In this document: positions 44,528 to 53,948 of the stretch, in pieces
Position numbering within the stretch: position 1 is the stretch's first letter
How the letters are laid out: each line of letters begins with the position of its first letter
Assembly (NCBI RefSeq): GCF_029688735.1
Contig: NZ_JARULD010000002.1
Coordinates: 248,001-312,000, forward strand
Direction of reading: 5' to 3'
DNA: 64,000 bases
From: Qipengyuania flavescens
GTDB lineage: Bacteria > Pseudomonadota > Alphaproteobacteria > Sphingomonadales > Sphingomonadaceae
Notes under the pieces: generated by a model
The model's database searches: none
Told to the model about the DNA's origin: nothing
Seen by the model: the letters and a program-made list of their open reading frames with translations, nothing else
Program-made: the position numbers and the translations under genes

Positions 44528-44980
44528 TTACAACTTTCGACCGAAGGTGATGGCATCCAGGGTCTGGCCATCGAGAGTGCGGTAATAGGCAGGCCGCCGA
44601 CCGATCGGTTCGAACCCGACTGCGCGATAGAGTTGCTCGGCCGGGTTATTGGCGCGCATTTCCAGGAATACCTGCTCCGCGCCGCCATTGCGGGCACTCT
44701 CGAAGAATTGTTCGAGTAATTGGCGGCCTAGGCCTTTGCCGCGATGGTCGGGGTGGACCGCAACGAGCAGCAATTCTTCCTCCCCCGGTGCGCGGCGGGC
44801 GAGAACGAACCCGGCGGCTTCCTCGTCTGCGCCGATGGCGTCGCCTCGGACGTTGCACAGCAAGGCATAAGTATGGGGCAGGGCGAGCGACCCCTCGACC
44901 TGCGCCCGCGTCCACGCTTCGCGCCAATGCGGGTCGAAGGCAGCATCCATGACTGCCATCAACTTGTCGATCTCGTTCAT
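44528..44980 (-). CDS. rimI: Ribosomal-protein-alanine N-acetyltransferase (RimI-like GNAT)
   Basis: 150 residues with the GNAT core: LLLVAVHPDHRGKGLGRQLLEQF (acetyl-CoA loop R/Q-x-x-G-x-G/A) and FLEMRANNPAEQLYRAVGFEPIGRRPAYY, the RimI-type ending. RimI acetylates the N-terminus of ribosomal protein S18. Its start overlaps the tsaB stop by four bases (ATGA), the common tsaB-rimI arrangement. Confidence 0.93.
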   Translation of the reverse strand: MNEIDKLMAVMDAAFDPHWREAWTRAQVEGSLALPHTYALLCNVRGDAIGADEEAAGFVLARRAPGEEELLLVAVHPDHRGKGLGRQLLEQFFESARNGGAEQVFLEMRANNPAEQLYRAVGFEPIGRRPAYYRTLDGQTLDAITFGRKL

Positions 44981-45591
44981 TTACTAGGAAGCTTCGCGTC
45001 CGGCCCCCGACCGTAGAGGGGCGCCAGATCGGAGGTGAGGCTGCTTTCGTGGAGCAAATATGCCGCACGGGCATCCGGTGTCAGCTCCAGCACAAGCGTA
45101 TCCTTTTCCAACAACGCTGCCAGCTCCTTGGCGCGATTGCCGACCAGGACGCGGTGGCGAGCGGCCTGCGTTGCCGCGTCGGGCACAAGTGATCGAACCT
45201 CGTCCTCGGCCTGTCCATAGCCATCGTAATTCTGGACGAACCACTCGCCGTGGCCCCCGTTCATGCAGATGCTAACCGGCTCGGCGTGATCCGCACCCGC
45301 GATTGCGGCGATCAGCTCCAGCGTCGGATAGCCGAGCACCTCGGCTCCCCAGGCGATGCCGAGCGCTCGCGCCACCGCAAGTCCGATCCGCACGCCGGTA
45401 AAGCTACCCGGACCAAGCGACACGAGGATGCGATCCGCACGGCCCTTCCCGGGCAGTTCGGCGATCATCGGCACCAGCCGTTCGGCATGGCCGCGCCCCA
45501 GAACCTCGTGCCGCGCCTCGACGAGCTTTGCGTCATCGAAAAGCGCCACCGAGCAGGCTTCGGTCGCCGTTTCTATCGCGAGAATACGCAT
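44977..45591 (-). CDS. tsaB: tRNA threonylcarbamoyladenosine biosynthesis protein TsaB
   Basis: 204 residues. The actin-like N-terminus RILAIETATEACSVALFDD and SLGPGSFTGVRIGLAVARALG are diagnostic. TsaB is the scaffold that joins TsaD and TsaE to make t6A37 on ANN-reading tRNAs. It is coupled with rimI and lies 37 bases after the RutE-like gene. Confidence 0.95.
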   Translation of the reverse strand: MRILAIETATEACSVALFDDAKLVEARHEVLGRGHAERLVPMIAELPGKGRADRILVSLGPGSFTGVRIGLAVARALGIAWGAEVLGYPTLELIAAIAGADHAEPVSICMNGGHGEWFVQNYDGYGQAEDEVRSLVPDAATQAARHRVLVGNRAKELAALLEKDTLVLELTPDARAAYLLHESSLTSDLAPLYGRGPDAKLPSK

Positions 45592-45628
45592 CCCCGCCGC
45601 CCTGCCTCAGGCGCGGCTGCGCTTCAAG

Positions 45629-46237
45629 TCAGGCGATGCGGTTGAACTTCTCGAAATCGGGACGCGGGCTGCGGCCGAAGATCGTCGTTTCGTCTCCATA
45701 GCCGATGGCGCAGACCCAATCCGCCTTGTGGCGCGGGCTGTCGGCGAAGAAAGCCTCGGTCACCTTGTCGAGGTCCACGCCCGACATCGGCCCGCAATCG
45801 AGCCCCTGCGCGCGCGCGGCGATCATCAGATAGGCACCCTGCAGCGCCGAGTTGCGCTTTGCGCCTTCGATACGGCCGTCCTCGTCGCCTTCGAACCAGC
45901 TCTTGGCATCGGTATGCGGGAACAGCCAGGGCAGTTCCTCGTGAAAGTCGATGTCGTAGCCGATGACGACGACGACCGGCGCGGTCTTGATCTTTTCCTG
46001 GTTCCCTTCGCTCGCGCATTCGGCAAGCTTGTCGCGCGATTCCTGCGACATGCACCAGACGAACCGGCCCGGCTGCATGTTTGCCGAGGTCGGGCCCATT
46101 TTCAGCAATTCGTAGATCGCCTGAATCTGCTCTTCGCTCACCGGCTTGTCGAGCCAGCCGTTATAGCTGCGCGCCTCGCGGAAAATCTGGTCGAGCGCGT
46201 CGGCGGAGAGCGTGTTGTCGTGGAATTGCTTGGTCAT
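45629..46237 (-). CDS. Nitroreductase family protein, malonic semialdehyde reductase (RutE)-like
   Basis: 202 residues from the ATG at 46237, preceded by AGAGGAT. The FMN-binding pattern is the RutE/HadB form: ARSYNGWLDKPVSEEQI, GPTSANMQPGRFVWC, SALQGAYLMIAARAQGLDCGPMSG. RutE reduces malonic semialdehyde in pyrimidine breakdown, but no other rut gene is nearby, so its substrate may be another aldehyde or enone. It is read with nfuA and tsaB on one strand. Confidence 0.88.
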   Translation of the reverse strand: MTKQFHDNTLSADALDQIFREARSYNGWLDKPVSEEQIQAIYELLKMGPTSANMQPGRFVWCMSQESRDKLAECASEGNQEKIKTAPVVVVIGYDIDFHEELPWLFPHTDAKSWFEGDEDGRIEGAKRNSALQGAYLMIAARAQGLDCGPMSGVDLDKVTEAFFADSPRHKADWVCAIGYGDETTIFGRSPRPDFEKFNRIA

Positions 46238-46259
46238 GAAATCCTCTTGTCTGGGCCGG

Positions 46260-46841
46260 TCAGGCTGCGCGGACTTCAACGACCTCCGGGACATAATGTT
46301 TCAGCAGGCCTTCGATACCGTGCTTGAGCGTGGCGGTGGAGGAGGGGCAGCCAGAGCAGGCGCCCTGCATCTGCAGATGGACAATACCGTCGCGATAGCC
46401 GCGATACTGGATGTCGCCGCCATCACCCGCAACAGCCGGGCGCACACGAGTTTCCAGCAGTTCGTTGATCTGAGCGATGATGTCGGAATCCTCGTCGCGC
46501 TCCTCGACCAGCATGCTTTCGTCTTCCGCCGGCACGCTGATGCCGCCTGCGCTACCGGGCATGAACAGCGGCGCTTCTGACACGAAATGGTCGAGCAGGA
46601 TGGCGACGACCTGCGGCTTCAGGTCGGTCCAGCTGACGCCGGGTGCTGCGGTGACAGTGATGAAATCGCCGCCGAAGAACACGTTGGTCACATCGCCCAG
46701 ATCGAAGATCGCTTGGGCCAGCGGGCTTGCCTCCGCTGCTTCTGGCGTGGCGAATTCGCGGGTGCCGGATCTCATCACCGTCTTGCCGGGCAGGAACTTG
46801 AGGCTGGAGGGATTGGGCGTGGTTTCGGTTTCGATGAACAT
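46260..46841 (-). CDS. nfuA: NfuA-like iron-sulfur cluster carrier
   Basis: 193 residues. The Nfu N-terminal domain (MFIETETTPNPSSLKFLPG) is followed by a NifU C-terminal domain with the cluster-binding CSGCPSS and GDGGDIQY. It carries [4Fe-4S] clusters to target enzymes; MiaB, MutY and the photolyase in this window are examples of the client type. It heads the minus-strand run with the RutE-like gene, tsaB and rimI. Confidence 0.94.
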   Translation of the reverse strand: MFIETETTPNPSSLKFLPGKTVMRSGTREFATPEAAEASPLAQAIFDLGDVTNVFFGGDFITVTAAPGVSWTDLKPQVVAILLDHFVSEAPLFMPGSAGGISVPAEDESMLVEERDEDSDIIAQINELLETRVRPAVAGDGGDIQYRGYRDGIVHLQMQGACSGCPSSTATLKHGIEGLLKHYVPEVVEVRAA

Positions 46842-46938
46842 GGCAGCTATTTAGGGATAGCGGGAACCGGCCACAAGCGAAGAAGCTTTTTGCCGATGTT
46901 CACTGTCCCTTCAGACCAAGGCTCCCTATATCCCCGCC

Positions 46939-49878
46939 ATGGCTATTCTTCCGCGCGCCGTCCGGCGTCTCGCGCTTGTCCTCCCCCTTGCCCTGCTGGC
47001 ACCGCAGCTTGCGGTTGCGCAGGACCCGGCCCCGCCGACACCGCAATATCTGACGGAAGAGGGCGAGACCCCGTGGATTTACGAGGGCAGCGACGTTCCG
47101 CGTGATGAGGAATGGACCTTCGGCGAACTGCCCAATGGCCTGCGCTATGCCGTGCGCAATAATGGTGTCCCGCCCGACCAGGTTTCGATCCGCGTGCGCA
47201 TCGATGCCGGGTCGCTGCATGAGGAAGATAGCGAGCAGGGCTATGCCCACTTGCTCGAGCATCTTCTGTTCCGCGAAAGCCAATATCTCGGCCCGGCGAT
47301 GGCGATCCCGACCTGGCAGCGGCTCGGTGCCACCTTCGGCAGCGATACCAATGCCGAAACCAGCCCCACGCACACGGTCTACAAGCTCGACTTGCCAAAT
47401 GTGGACGAGGCCAAGCTGGCCGAGAGCATGAAAATTCTCTCCGGCATGGTTCGTGCGCCGGTGCTGAGCGATGCCAATGTGCAGGCCGAAGTGCCCATCG
47501 TGCTCGCCGAGAAGCGCGAGCGGGGCGGCCCGCAGCAGCGTGCTGCCGAGCAGACACGCGAGACGCTGTTCGCTGGCCAGAAGCTTGCCAATCGCCTGCC
47601 GATCGGAACCGAAGCGACGTTGAACGGCGCGACCGGCGCTTCGGTCGGCGCGTTTTACGAGCGTTGGTATCGCCCCGAGAACACCGTGATCGTCGCGGTC
47701 GGCGATCTCGATCCGATGCAACTTGCCGCCGAAGTCGAGAAATGGTTCGGCGACTGGCAGGGCGAGGGCGCGGCGACTCCCGCCCCCGATTTCGGCGATC
47801 CCGTCGCACCTCCCGGAGCCGATCCCGCCAATCCGGTGGGCGAAGTCGCAGGCATCGTCGCGCCGGGTCTGCAGCGTAGCTTCACCTATGCCGTGATGCG
47901 TCCGTGGCGTCCGGTGAACGATACGATCGTCTATAACGAAGGGCTGCTGCGCGACAGCCTGGCACAGGCGCTGATCAATCGGCGGCTCGAAGCGCGGGCG
48001 CGTGCGGGCGGCAGCTATCTTTACGCGCAGGTCGCGCAGGACGATGTCAGCCGCTCCACCGATGCGACCTTCGTATCCTTCGCGCCGCTTTCCGAGGATT
48101 GGGAAGCGGCGCTCGCCGACGTGCGCGGCGTGATCGCCGATGCGCTGGCCAATCCGCCGACGCAGGAAGAGATCGACCGCGAGCTGGCGGAATTCGAATC
48201 CATCTTCGCAAGCTCGGTCGAGCAGCGCCGCGTAATGGCGGGTGCGCGGCTGGCAGACGATATCGTCAATGCGGTCGATATCCGTGAAACCGTCGCCGCA
48301 CCGGAGACGGTGCTGACAGTATTCAACTCGATGCGCGAGAAGGTCACACCGGAGCAGATGCTCGAACAGACCCGCAAGCTGTTCGCCGGCCCGGTCATTC
48401 GCGCGGCCTATGTAACGCCGGAAACGGGCGAGGCGAGCGATGCGGAAATCCGCACCGCCATGCTGGCTCCGGTCGAGGCGGCTTCGGACGCGCGGATTGC
48501 GGCGCAGGATATTTCCTTCGCGGACCTGCCTGCCATCGGCGAACCGGGCACGATCGCCCAGCAGGGTCCGCTCGGCGTGCTCGATATCGAGCGGGTCGAC
48601 TTCGCCAATGGTGTGAAGGCCATTTTGTGGGCCAATGATGCAGAACCGGGCCGTGTCGCGGTCAAGGTGCGCTTCGGCGGCGGCTGGCGCGCGATTGCCG
48701 AGGACGAGGCCGCCTACGCAATGCTTGGCCGCATGGCGCTGGTCGGATCGGGCGTTGGCGAGCTGGGACAGGAAGAACTCGACCGGATTTCCACCGGACG
48801 CCGCATGGGCTTCGATTTCGACATCACCGACGGGGCCTTCACCCTGTTCGCGCAGACCCGTAAGCAGGATCTGGCCGACCAGCTCTATATCTTCGCGGCC
48901 AAATTCGCGATGCCGCGCTGGGACCCGAACCCGGTCGAGCGCGCCAAGGCTGCGGCGCGGCTAGCCTATGAAAGCTATGCCGCCAATCCGGCGGGCGTGA
49001 TCAATCGCGACCTCGAATACCTCCTGCGCGACAAGGACGGCCGCTTCGAAGTGGCCGACCCCGCCGCGATCGCCGCGACGACGCCGGAAGGTTTCCGAGA
49101 AGTCTGGGAACCGCTGCTCAAAAACGGCCCGATCGAGGTGTTGGTATTTGGCGATTTCGACAAGGCCGAGGGGATCGCAGCATTGACGCGGACCTTCGGT
49201 GCGCTCGACCAGCGCGGGGAGCTTTCGCCCGACGTCGCCAACGAAGGCTTCGGCTTCCCCGAACCTGGCGAGACCGTGGTGCGGTACCATAACGGCGATG
49301 CCAACCAGGCCGCTGCCGTCATTGCCTGGCCGAGCGGCGCGGGCGTCGACGGCCTGCCTGAATCGCGCCAGCTCGAAATCCTGACGCAGGTGTTCAACAA
49401 TCGCTTAATGGACGCGATGCGCGAGCGGGCGGGGGCGAGCTATGCGCCGGTGATCAACAGCCAGTGGCCGACGGATGTCGAAAGCGGGGGGCGGATCACC
49501 GCCTTTGCCCAGCTGCGGCCCGAGGACGTGCCCGCCTTCTTCGCCGCCGCGGACACAATCGGCCAGGATCTCGCGACTACGCCGCCCAGCGCGGACGAGC
49601 TCCAGCGCGTAACCGAGCCGTTGCTGCAATATGTAAACCGCGTGTCGACCGGGAACCTGTTCTGGCTGTTCCAGCTGGAAGGATCGACGCAGGACCCGGC
49701 CCGCATCGGCCTGTTGCGCTCGCTGCTGAACGACCTCACGCAGACGACGCCGGAGCGGATGCAGGCGCTGGCGCAGAAGTATTTCGGCGACAAGCGCGGT
49801 TGGCGCATGGCGGTGATCCCCGAGGGACAGGAATTGGCGACGCGCGTTACGAGCGCGCCCGCCGAGGCTGGCCGCTAG
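46939..49878 (+). CDS. M16 family zinc metallopeptidase, secreted, two tandem domains
   Basis: 979 residues. A signal peptide (ending AVA-Q, about 27) is followed by an M16 domain with the inverted zinc motif His104-LL-Glu107-His108 and the third ligand near Glu184. A second, inactive-looking M16 half begins near 545 (LGVLDIERVDFANGVKAILW), lacking HxxEH. The single chain thus forms the clam-shell seen in pitrilysin or PqqL. It probably digests peptides in the periplasm. No RiPP or PQQ genes are nearby. Confidence 0.93.
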   Translation: MAILPRAVRRLALVLPLALLAPQLAVAQDPAPPTPQYLTEEGETPWIYEGSDVPRDEEWTFGELPNGLRYAVRNNGVPPDQVSIRVRIDAGSLHEEDSEQGYAHLLEHLLFRESQYLGPAMAIPTWQRLGATFGSDTNAETSPTHTVYKLDLPNVDEAKLAESMKILSGMVRAPVLSDANVQAEVPIVLAEKRERGGPQQRAAEQTRETLFAGQKLANRLPIGTEATLNGATGASVGAFYERWYRPENTVIVAVGDLDPMQLAAEVEKWFGDWQGEGAATPAPDFGDPVAPPGADPANPVGEVAGIVAPGLQRSFTYAVMRPWRPVNDTIVYNEGLLRDSLAQALINRRLEARARAGGSYLYAQVAQDDVSRSTDATFVSFAPLSEDWEAALADVRGVIADALANPPTQEEIDRELAEFESIFASSVEQRRVMAGARLADDIVNAVDIRETVAAPETVLTVFNSMREKVTPEQMLEQTRKLFAGPVIRAAYVTPETGEASDAEIRTAMLAPVEAASDARIAAQDISFADLPAIGEPGTIAQQGPLGVLDIERVDFANGVKAILWANDAEPGRVAVKVRFGGGWRAIAEDEAAYAMLGRMALVGSGVGELGQEELDRISTGRRMGFDFDITDGAFTLFAQTRKQDLADQLYIFAAKFAMPRWDPNPVERAKAAARLAYESYAANPAGVINRDLEYLLRDKDGRFEVADPAAIAATTPEGFREVWEPLLKNGPIEVLVFGDFDKAEGIAALTRTFGALDQRGELSPDVANEGFGFPEPGETVVRYHNGDANQAAAVIAWPSGAGVDGLPESRQLEILTQVFNNRLMDAMRERAGASYAPVINSQWPTDVESGGRITAFAQLRPEDVPAFFAAADTIGQDLATTPPSADELQRVTEPLLQYVNRVSTGNLFWLFQLEGSTQDPARIGLLRSLLNDLTQTTPERMQALAQKYFGDKRGWRMAVIPEGQELATRVTSAPAEAGR

Positions 49879-50010
49879 GCGGATCCCTCTCCGGTCACAG
49901 CAATCGGGTTTTTGGACTGGCCAAGCAAAAGCTGCTTGCGGCATGAAGCCCGTTCGTCTGCGATAAGCGGATAGAACTGGCGCGATTCCGCGCCGCAACT
50001 GGAATTATGA

Positions 50011-51384
50011 ATGACGACGAACTGGGCACCGGATAGCTGGAAGAGCTTCGAGGCACGGCATCTGCCCGAATATCTCGACGCCGCGGCGCTCGATGCGGCG
50101 ACAACGGCGCTCGAAACGCATCCCCCGCTCGTCTTCGCGGGCGAGGCGCGGGCGCTCAAGGCCGATCTCGCCGAGGTGGCCGAGGGCAAGGCCTTCCTGT
50201 TGCAGGGCGGCGACTGCGCCGAAAGCTTCGCCGAATTCCACCCGAACAATATCCGCGACACCTTCCGCGTACTGCTGCAGATGGCGGTCGTCATGACCTT
50301 CGCCAGCAAGAAGCCGGTGGTGAAGGTGGGGCGGATGGCGGGCCAGTTCGCCAAGCCGCGCAGTTCGAACACCGAAACGCAGGACGGCATTACCCTGCCG
50401 AGCTATTTCGGCGACAATATCAACGGCATCGATTTCGACGAAGCCAGCCGGACCAACGATCCCCAGCGCATGGTGCGCGCCTATTCGCAGGCTGCCGCCA
50501 CACTCAATCTGCTGCGCGCCTTCGCCGGCGGCGGCTATGCGAACCTGCGTCAGGTTCACCAGTGGACGCTCGAATTCATGGGCCGCAGCCCCTGGGCGGA
50601 CAAGTTCAAAGACGTCGCCGACCGCATCGGCGAGGCGCTCGATTTCATGGAAGCCTGCGGGATCACGCCCGAGACGCTGCCGCAATTGCGCGGCACTAGC
50701 TTCTACACCAGCCACGAAGCGCTGCTGCTCCCCTATGAGCAGGCGTTGACCCGCCGCGACAGCCTGACCGGCGACTGGTACGATACCAGTGCGCATATGG
50801 TCTGGATCGGCGACCGCACCCGCTTCCGCGATAGCGCGCACATCGAATTCGCGCGCGGAATCGGCAATCCGCTGGGCATGAAATGCGGGCCGAGCCTGGA
50901 AACGGACGATCTGCTGCATCTGCTCGACACGCTCAATCCGGCGCGCGAGCCGGGCCGTATCACGCTGATCAGCCGCTTCGGCCACGACAAGGTCGAAGAC
51001 GGCCTGCCACGCCTCGTGCGCGCGGTGAAGTCGGAAGGCCATCCGGTCGTGTGGAGCTGCGATCCGATGCACGGCAATGTCGTGAAATCGGAAAGCGGCT
51101 ACAAGACGCGGCCTTTCGACCGCATCCTTACCGAGGTGAAGGGCTTCTTCGCCGTCCACCGCGCCGAAGGGACGCATCCGGGCGGCATCCATGTCGAGAT
51201 GACCGGTCAGGACGTGACCGAATGCGTTGGCGGCGCGGTCGCCATCACCGACGAGGCGCTCAAAGATCGCTATCACACGCATTGCGATCCCCGCCTAAAT
51301 GCGGCGCAATCGCTGGAGCTGGCCTTCCTGATTGCCGAAATGCTCAACGAGGAGCACGCCGTCCGCCGCGCCGACGCCGCCTGA
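50011..51384 (+). CDS. 3-deoxy-7-phosphoheptulonate synthase, class II (DAHP synthase)
   Basis: 457 residues of the plant/actinobacterial class II type: [53 protein letters not shown] and [15 protein letters not shown]. It condenses phosphoenolpyruvate and erythrose 4-phosphate, the first step of aromatic amino acid synthesis. Two small hairpins (49922-49938 and 49979-49994) lie in the 130-base gap before it, but I saw no leader peptide or T-tract that would make an attenuator. Confidence 0.96.
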   Translation: MTTNWAPDSWKSFEARHLPEYLDAAALDAATTALETHPPLVFAGEARALKADLAEVAEGKAFLLQGGDCAESFAEFHPNNIRDTFRVLLQMAVVMTFASKKPVVKVGRMAGQFAKPRSSNTETQDGITLPSYFGDNINGIDFDEASRTNDPQRMVRAYSQAAATLNLLRAFAGGGYANLRQVHQWTLEFMGRSPWADKFKDVADRIGEALDFMEACGITPETLPQLRGTSFYTSHEALLLPYEQALTRRDSLTGDWYDTSAHMVWIGDRTRFRDSAHIEFARGIGNPLGMKCGPSLETDDLLHLLDTLNPAREPGRITLISRFGHDKVEDGLPRLVRAVKSEGHPVVWSCDPMHGNVVKSESGYKTRPFDRILTEVKGFFAVHRAEGTHPGGIHVEMTGQDVTECVGGAVAITDEALKDRYHTHCDPRLNAAQSLELAFLIAEMLNEEHAVRRADAA

Positions 51385-51478
51385 GCGGCTGCGTTAGGCA
51401 TTATCCCCTAACTGCGGTTTGCGCCGCATTTCCCGACGCTCGCCTACTCCCGGCGCTGCGAAAGGAGATCGTGCGCCG

Positions 51479-52585
51479 ATGCCGACGAGCCGGGTCGATA
51501 CTGCATTAATGGCGACGGTTTGGCTGCTGGTCTGTGCTGCCTCCGTAACGATGGTGGCGGCGGGTGATGCCGGTGCCCCATTGTGGTCGATGCTCACAGC
51601 GCTCGTAGTGCTTGGCGCATTGATCCACCGGCACGCCAAGCGCAATTCCGCCTCAGCGCTCTGCCCACCACGTCCCCAGCAACCCCTGAACACCAGCCTG
51701 GCAGACGAACTCGCCGGCATCGGGCGGTGGAGCTTCGACCCTGCCACCGAGCGCCATCGCTGGTCGCGCGAATTCTGCCGCATTGCCGGACTGCCTCCGA
51801 TGACCGCGCCCGATGCGGCCTGTCTCCAGTCGCTCATGCCGCAGGGACTTCAGCAGATGCAGGCGACGCTCGCCGGCCATGCGAAGGACCGCGAGACCTA
51901 TGCCGTGGAGTTCGAAATCGAGAACCCGCAACTAGGCACCCGGCTGCTGCGCGCCCAAGCGCGCAATATGTTCTCGCCCCAGGGGGTGTGCGAACAGGTG
52001 CTGATGGTCGTGCGCGATGTGACCGAAGAATATTCGCAGGTTGCCCGCATCGAACAGGAGCGCGCCACTGCCGTGCGCGAGGCGGATGAGGCGCGGCAAT
52101 TGGCCAATACCGACGCGCTGACAGGGCTCGCCAATCGCCGCAGCGCTATGCAGGCGCTGGACCGCGAGATCATGTGCGCACGGCAGAGCGGCGATCCGCT
52201 GGCGCTGCTCGTATTCGATGTTGACCACTTCAAGGCCGTCAACGACACCCACGGGCATACCCAAGGCGATCTGGTACTGGCGGAGATCGGCTCGATCATC
52301 CGGCGGCAGAAGCGCGACGGTCAATTCGCCGCGCGCGTCGGGGGCGAGGAGTTTCTGATGATCTTGCCAGGCGCCAATGGCCGCGCCGCGTCCGCTGCGG
52401 CCGAAAGGCTGCGACTGGCAATCGATCATGGCACGCGAATGGCGGACGCGCCGTCCGTCACCGTAAGTGTCGGGCACGCGGCTTTGGGGCCGGGCGATAC
52501 CAGCCTGACCCTGTTCGCCCGCGCGGACGAAGCGCTCTACGCAGCGAAGCGCGGAGGCCGGAATCAGGTGAGATTGGCCGCATGA
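51479..52585 (+). CDS. Membrane-anchored PAS-like diguanylate cyclase (GGEEF)
   Basis: 368 residues with AAAGGAG before the ATG. Two membrane segments (about 9-28 and 33-50) are followed by a PAS-like domain (about 75-195) and a GGDEF domain whose signature is GGEEF (ARVGGEEFLMIL). It should make cyclic di-GMP. The allosteric I-site RxxD is not intact: the position six residues before GGEEF is Gln, not Asp. Product feedback may therefore be weak. Signal unknown. Confidence 0.9.
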   Translation: MPTSRVDTALMATVWLLVCAASVTMVAAGDAGAPLWSMLTALVVLGALIHRHAKRNSASALCPPRPQQPLNTSLADELAGIGRWSFDPATERHRWSREFCRIAGLPPMTAPDAACLQSLMPQGLQQMQATLAGHAKDRETYAVEFEIENPQLGTRLLRAQARNMFSPQGVCEQVLMVVRDVTEEYSQVARIEQERATAVREADEARQLANTDALTGLANRRSAMQALDREIMCARQSGDPLALLVFDVDHFKAVNDTHGHTQGDLVLAEIGSIIRRQKRDGQFAARVGGEEFLMILPGANGRAASAAAERLRLAIDHGTRMADAPSVTVSVGHAALGPGDTSLTLFARADEALYAAKRGGRNQVRLAA

Positions 52586-52602
52586 CGTCGGATCAGCGCG
52601 GC

Positions 52603-52632
52603 ACTGCCAACCTAAGTCTTTAAACTGCCAAC
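52603..52632 (+). promoter_or_regulatory. Two-turn direct repeat upstream of egtB
   Basis: ACTGCCAAC occurs twice (52603-52611 and 52624-52632), 21 bases apart start to start, i.e. two turns on the same helix face. It lies 66-95 bases before egtB and just before a perfect palindrome. The arrangement fits tandem binding of a regulator. Confidence 0.45.
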
Positions 52633-52637
52633 GGATT

Positions 52638-52653
52638 GCGCCATGTATGGCGC
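52638..52653. promoter_or_regulatory. Perfect 16-bp palindrome upstream of egtB
   Basis: GCGCCAT-GT-ATGGCGC is a perfect 7-bp inverted repeat with a two-base centre, 45 bases before the egtB ATG. It may be an operator of a dimeric regulator of the ergothioneine genes. Confidence 0.5.
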
Positions 52654-52697
52654 TGGTCGTCGCATTCTGACGTCCGTCGCAATCAGGGGGCGCACCA

Positions 52698-53948
52698 ATG
52701 TCACGCCCAAATCCAGTACCCGCCCAGGCCGATGCGCGGCTCGCCGCGCGCTTCGCCTCCGTGCGCGCGCTAACCGAAGCGCTTGCCGCACCGCTGTCCG
52801 AAGCGGACGCTACGCTGCAGTCGATGGAAGATGCCTCGCCGGCGAAATGGCATCTCGCCCATGTGACGTGGTTCTGGGAAACCTTCCTCTTGCGCGACCA
52901 CCTCGATGGCTACAGGCTCTATGACGAGCGCTGGCCCTTCGTCTTCAACTCCTATTACGAGGCCGAGGGCGAGCGGATTGCGCGGTTTTCCCGCGGCATG
53001 CTGTCGCGCCCGACCGTCGCCGACATCCTCGACTGGCGCGCCCATGTCGATGCCGCGATGGAACCGCTGTTCGAGCGCGAGGAGCTCGCACCACTGATCG
53101 AGCTTGGCCTGTCGCACGAACAACAGCATCAGGAACTGCTGCTCACCGACATCAAGCATGCGCTGTTCCAGAACCCGCTCGGCCCGGCAATGTGGGACGA
53201 GAAAGCCGCTGCCGCGCAAGCACAGGTTGACGACTGGCATTCGCACCCTGGCGGGATCGCGCGGATCGGCCATCAGGAAGCAGGCTTCGCGTTCGACAAC
53301 GAAGGCCCTGCGCACCGCGTATTGCTGGAACCCTTCGCGCTCTCTTCGCGATTGGTGACCAATGGCGAATGGGCCGAGTTCATCGCCGACGGCGGTTATG
53401 AGACCGCCTCGCTATGGCTGTCGGACGGCTGGGCATGGGTGAATGACAACAAGGTTCGCGCGCCGCTTTACTGGCACGAGGACGAGCACTTTACCCATAG
53501 CGGCTGGCAACGGCGCGATCCCGAGGCACCAGTCACGCACTTCTCCTATTTCGAGGCGGATGCCTTTGCCAGCTGGGCGGGCCATCGCCTGCCGACCGAG
53601 TTCGAATGGGAAGCCATCGCACGCGGGCAGGAGGGCGAAGCCGCAGCGCACGATCCGAACGGTGGCAACCAGCTGGTCGAGGCTGCGCCCCCGCTGCCGG
53701 TTGGGGGCGACAGCCTGTTCGGCGATTGCTGGCAGTTTACCCGCTCCGCCTATCTGCCCTATCCGCGGTTCCAGCCGGCCGAGGGTGCGGTGGGCGAATA
53801 CAATGGCAAGTTCATGAGCGGGCAGTTCGTCCTCAAGGGCGCCAGCTGCGCCACGGCACGCGGCCATTCGCGCGCCTCCTATCGCAATTTCTTCTACCCG
53901 CACCAGCGCTGGCAGTTCACCGGCGTGCGGTTGGCAAAGGATATCTGA
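52698..53948 (+). CDS. egtB: EgtB: ergothioneine biosynthesis sulfoxide synthase
   Basis: 416 residues. The N-terminal DinB-like domain carries the iron ligands: a His of WHLAHVTWFWETF (52-55) and His140/His144 in SHEQQHQELLLTDIKH. The C-terminal FGE-sulfatase domain follows (about 200-412; LVTNGEWAEFI, HRLPTEFEWEAIA, YNGKFMSGQFVLKGAS). EgtB is a non-heme iron enzyme joining hercynine to cysteine or gamma-glutamylcysteine with O2. No egtA or egtC is present, which suggests use of free cysteine, but that is inference. The stop overlaps egtD by one base (TGATG). Confidence 0.94.
   Translation: MSRPNPVPAQADARLAARFASVRALTEALAAPLSEADATLQSMEDASPAKWHLAHVTWFWETFLLRDHLDGYRLYDERWPFVFNSYYEAEGERIARFSRGMLSRPTVADILDWRAHVDAAMEPLFEREELAPLIELGLSHEQQHQELLLTDIKHALFQNPLGPAMWDEKAAAAQAQVDDWHSHPGGIARIGHQEAGFAFDNEGPAHRVLLEPFALSSRLVTNGEWAEFIADGGYETASLWLSDGWAWVNDNKVRAPLYWHEDEHFTHSGWQRRDPEAPVTHFSYFEADAFASWAGHRLPTEFEWEAIARGQEGEAAAHDPNGGNQLVEAAPPLPVGGDSLFGDCWQFTRSAYLPYPRFQPAEGAVGEYNGKFMSGQFVLKGASCATARGHSRASYRNFFYPHQRWQFTGVRLAKDI

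Noticed and set aside
44605..44625. GGTTCGAACCC resembling a tRNA T-arm
   Set aside because: It lies inside the rimI coding sequence and no cloverleaf can be built around it.
49922..49994. Two small hairpins before DAHP synthase as an attenuator
   Set aside because: No leader peptide with aromatic codons and no T-tract; stems are only six pairs.
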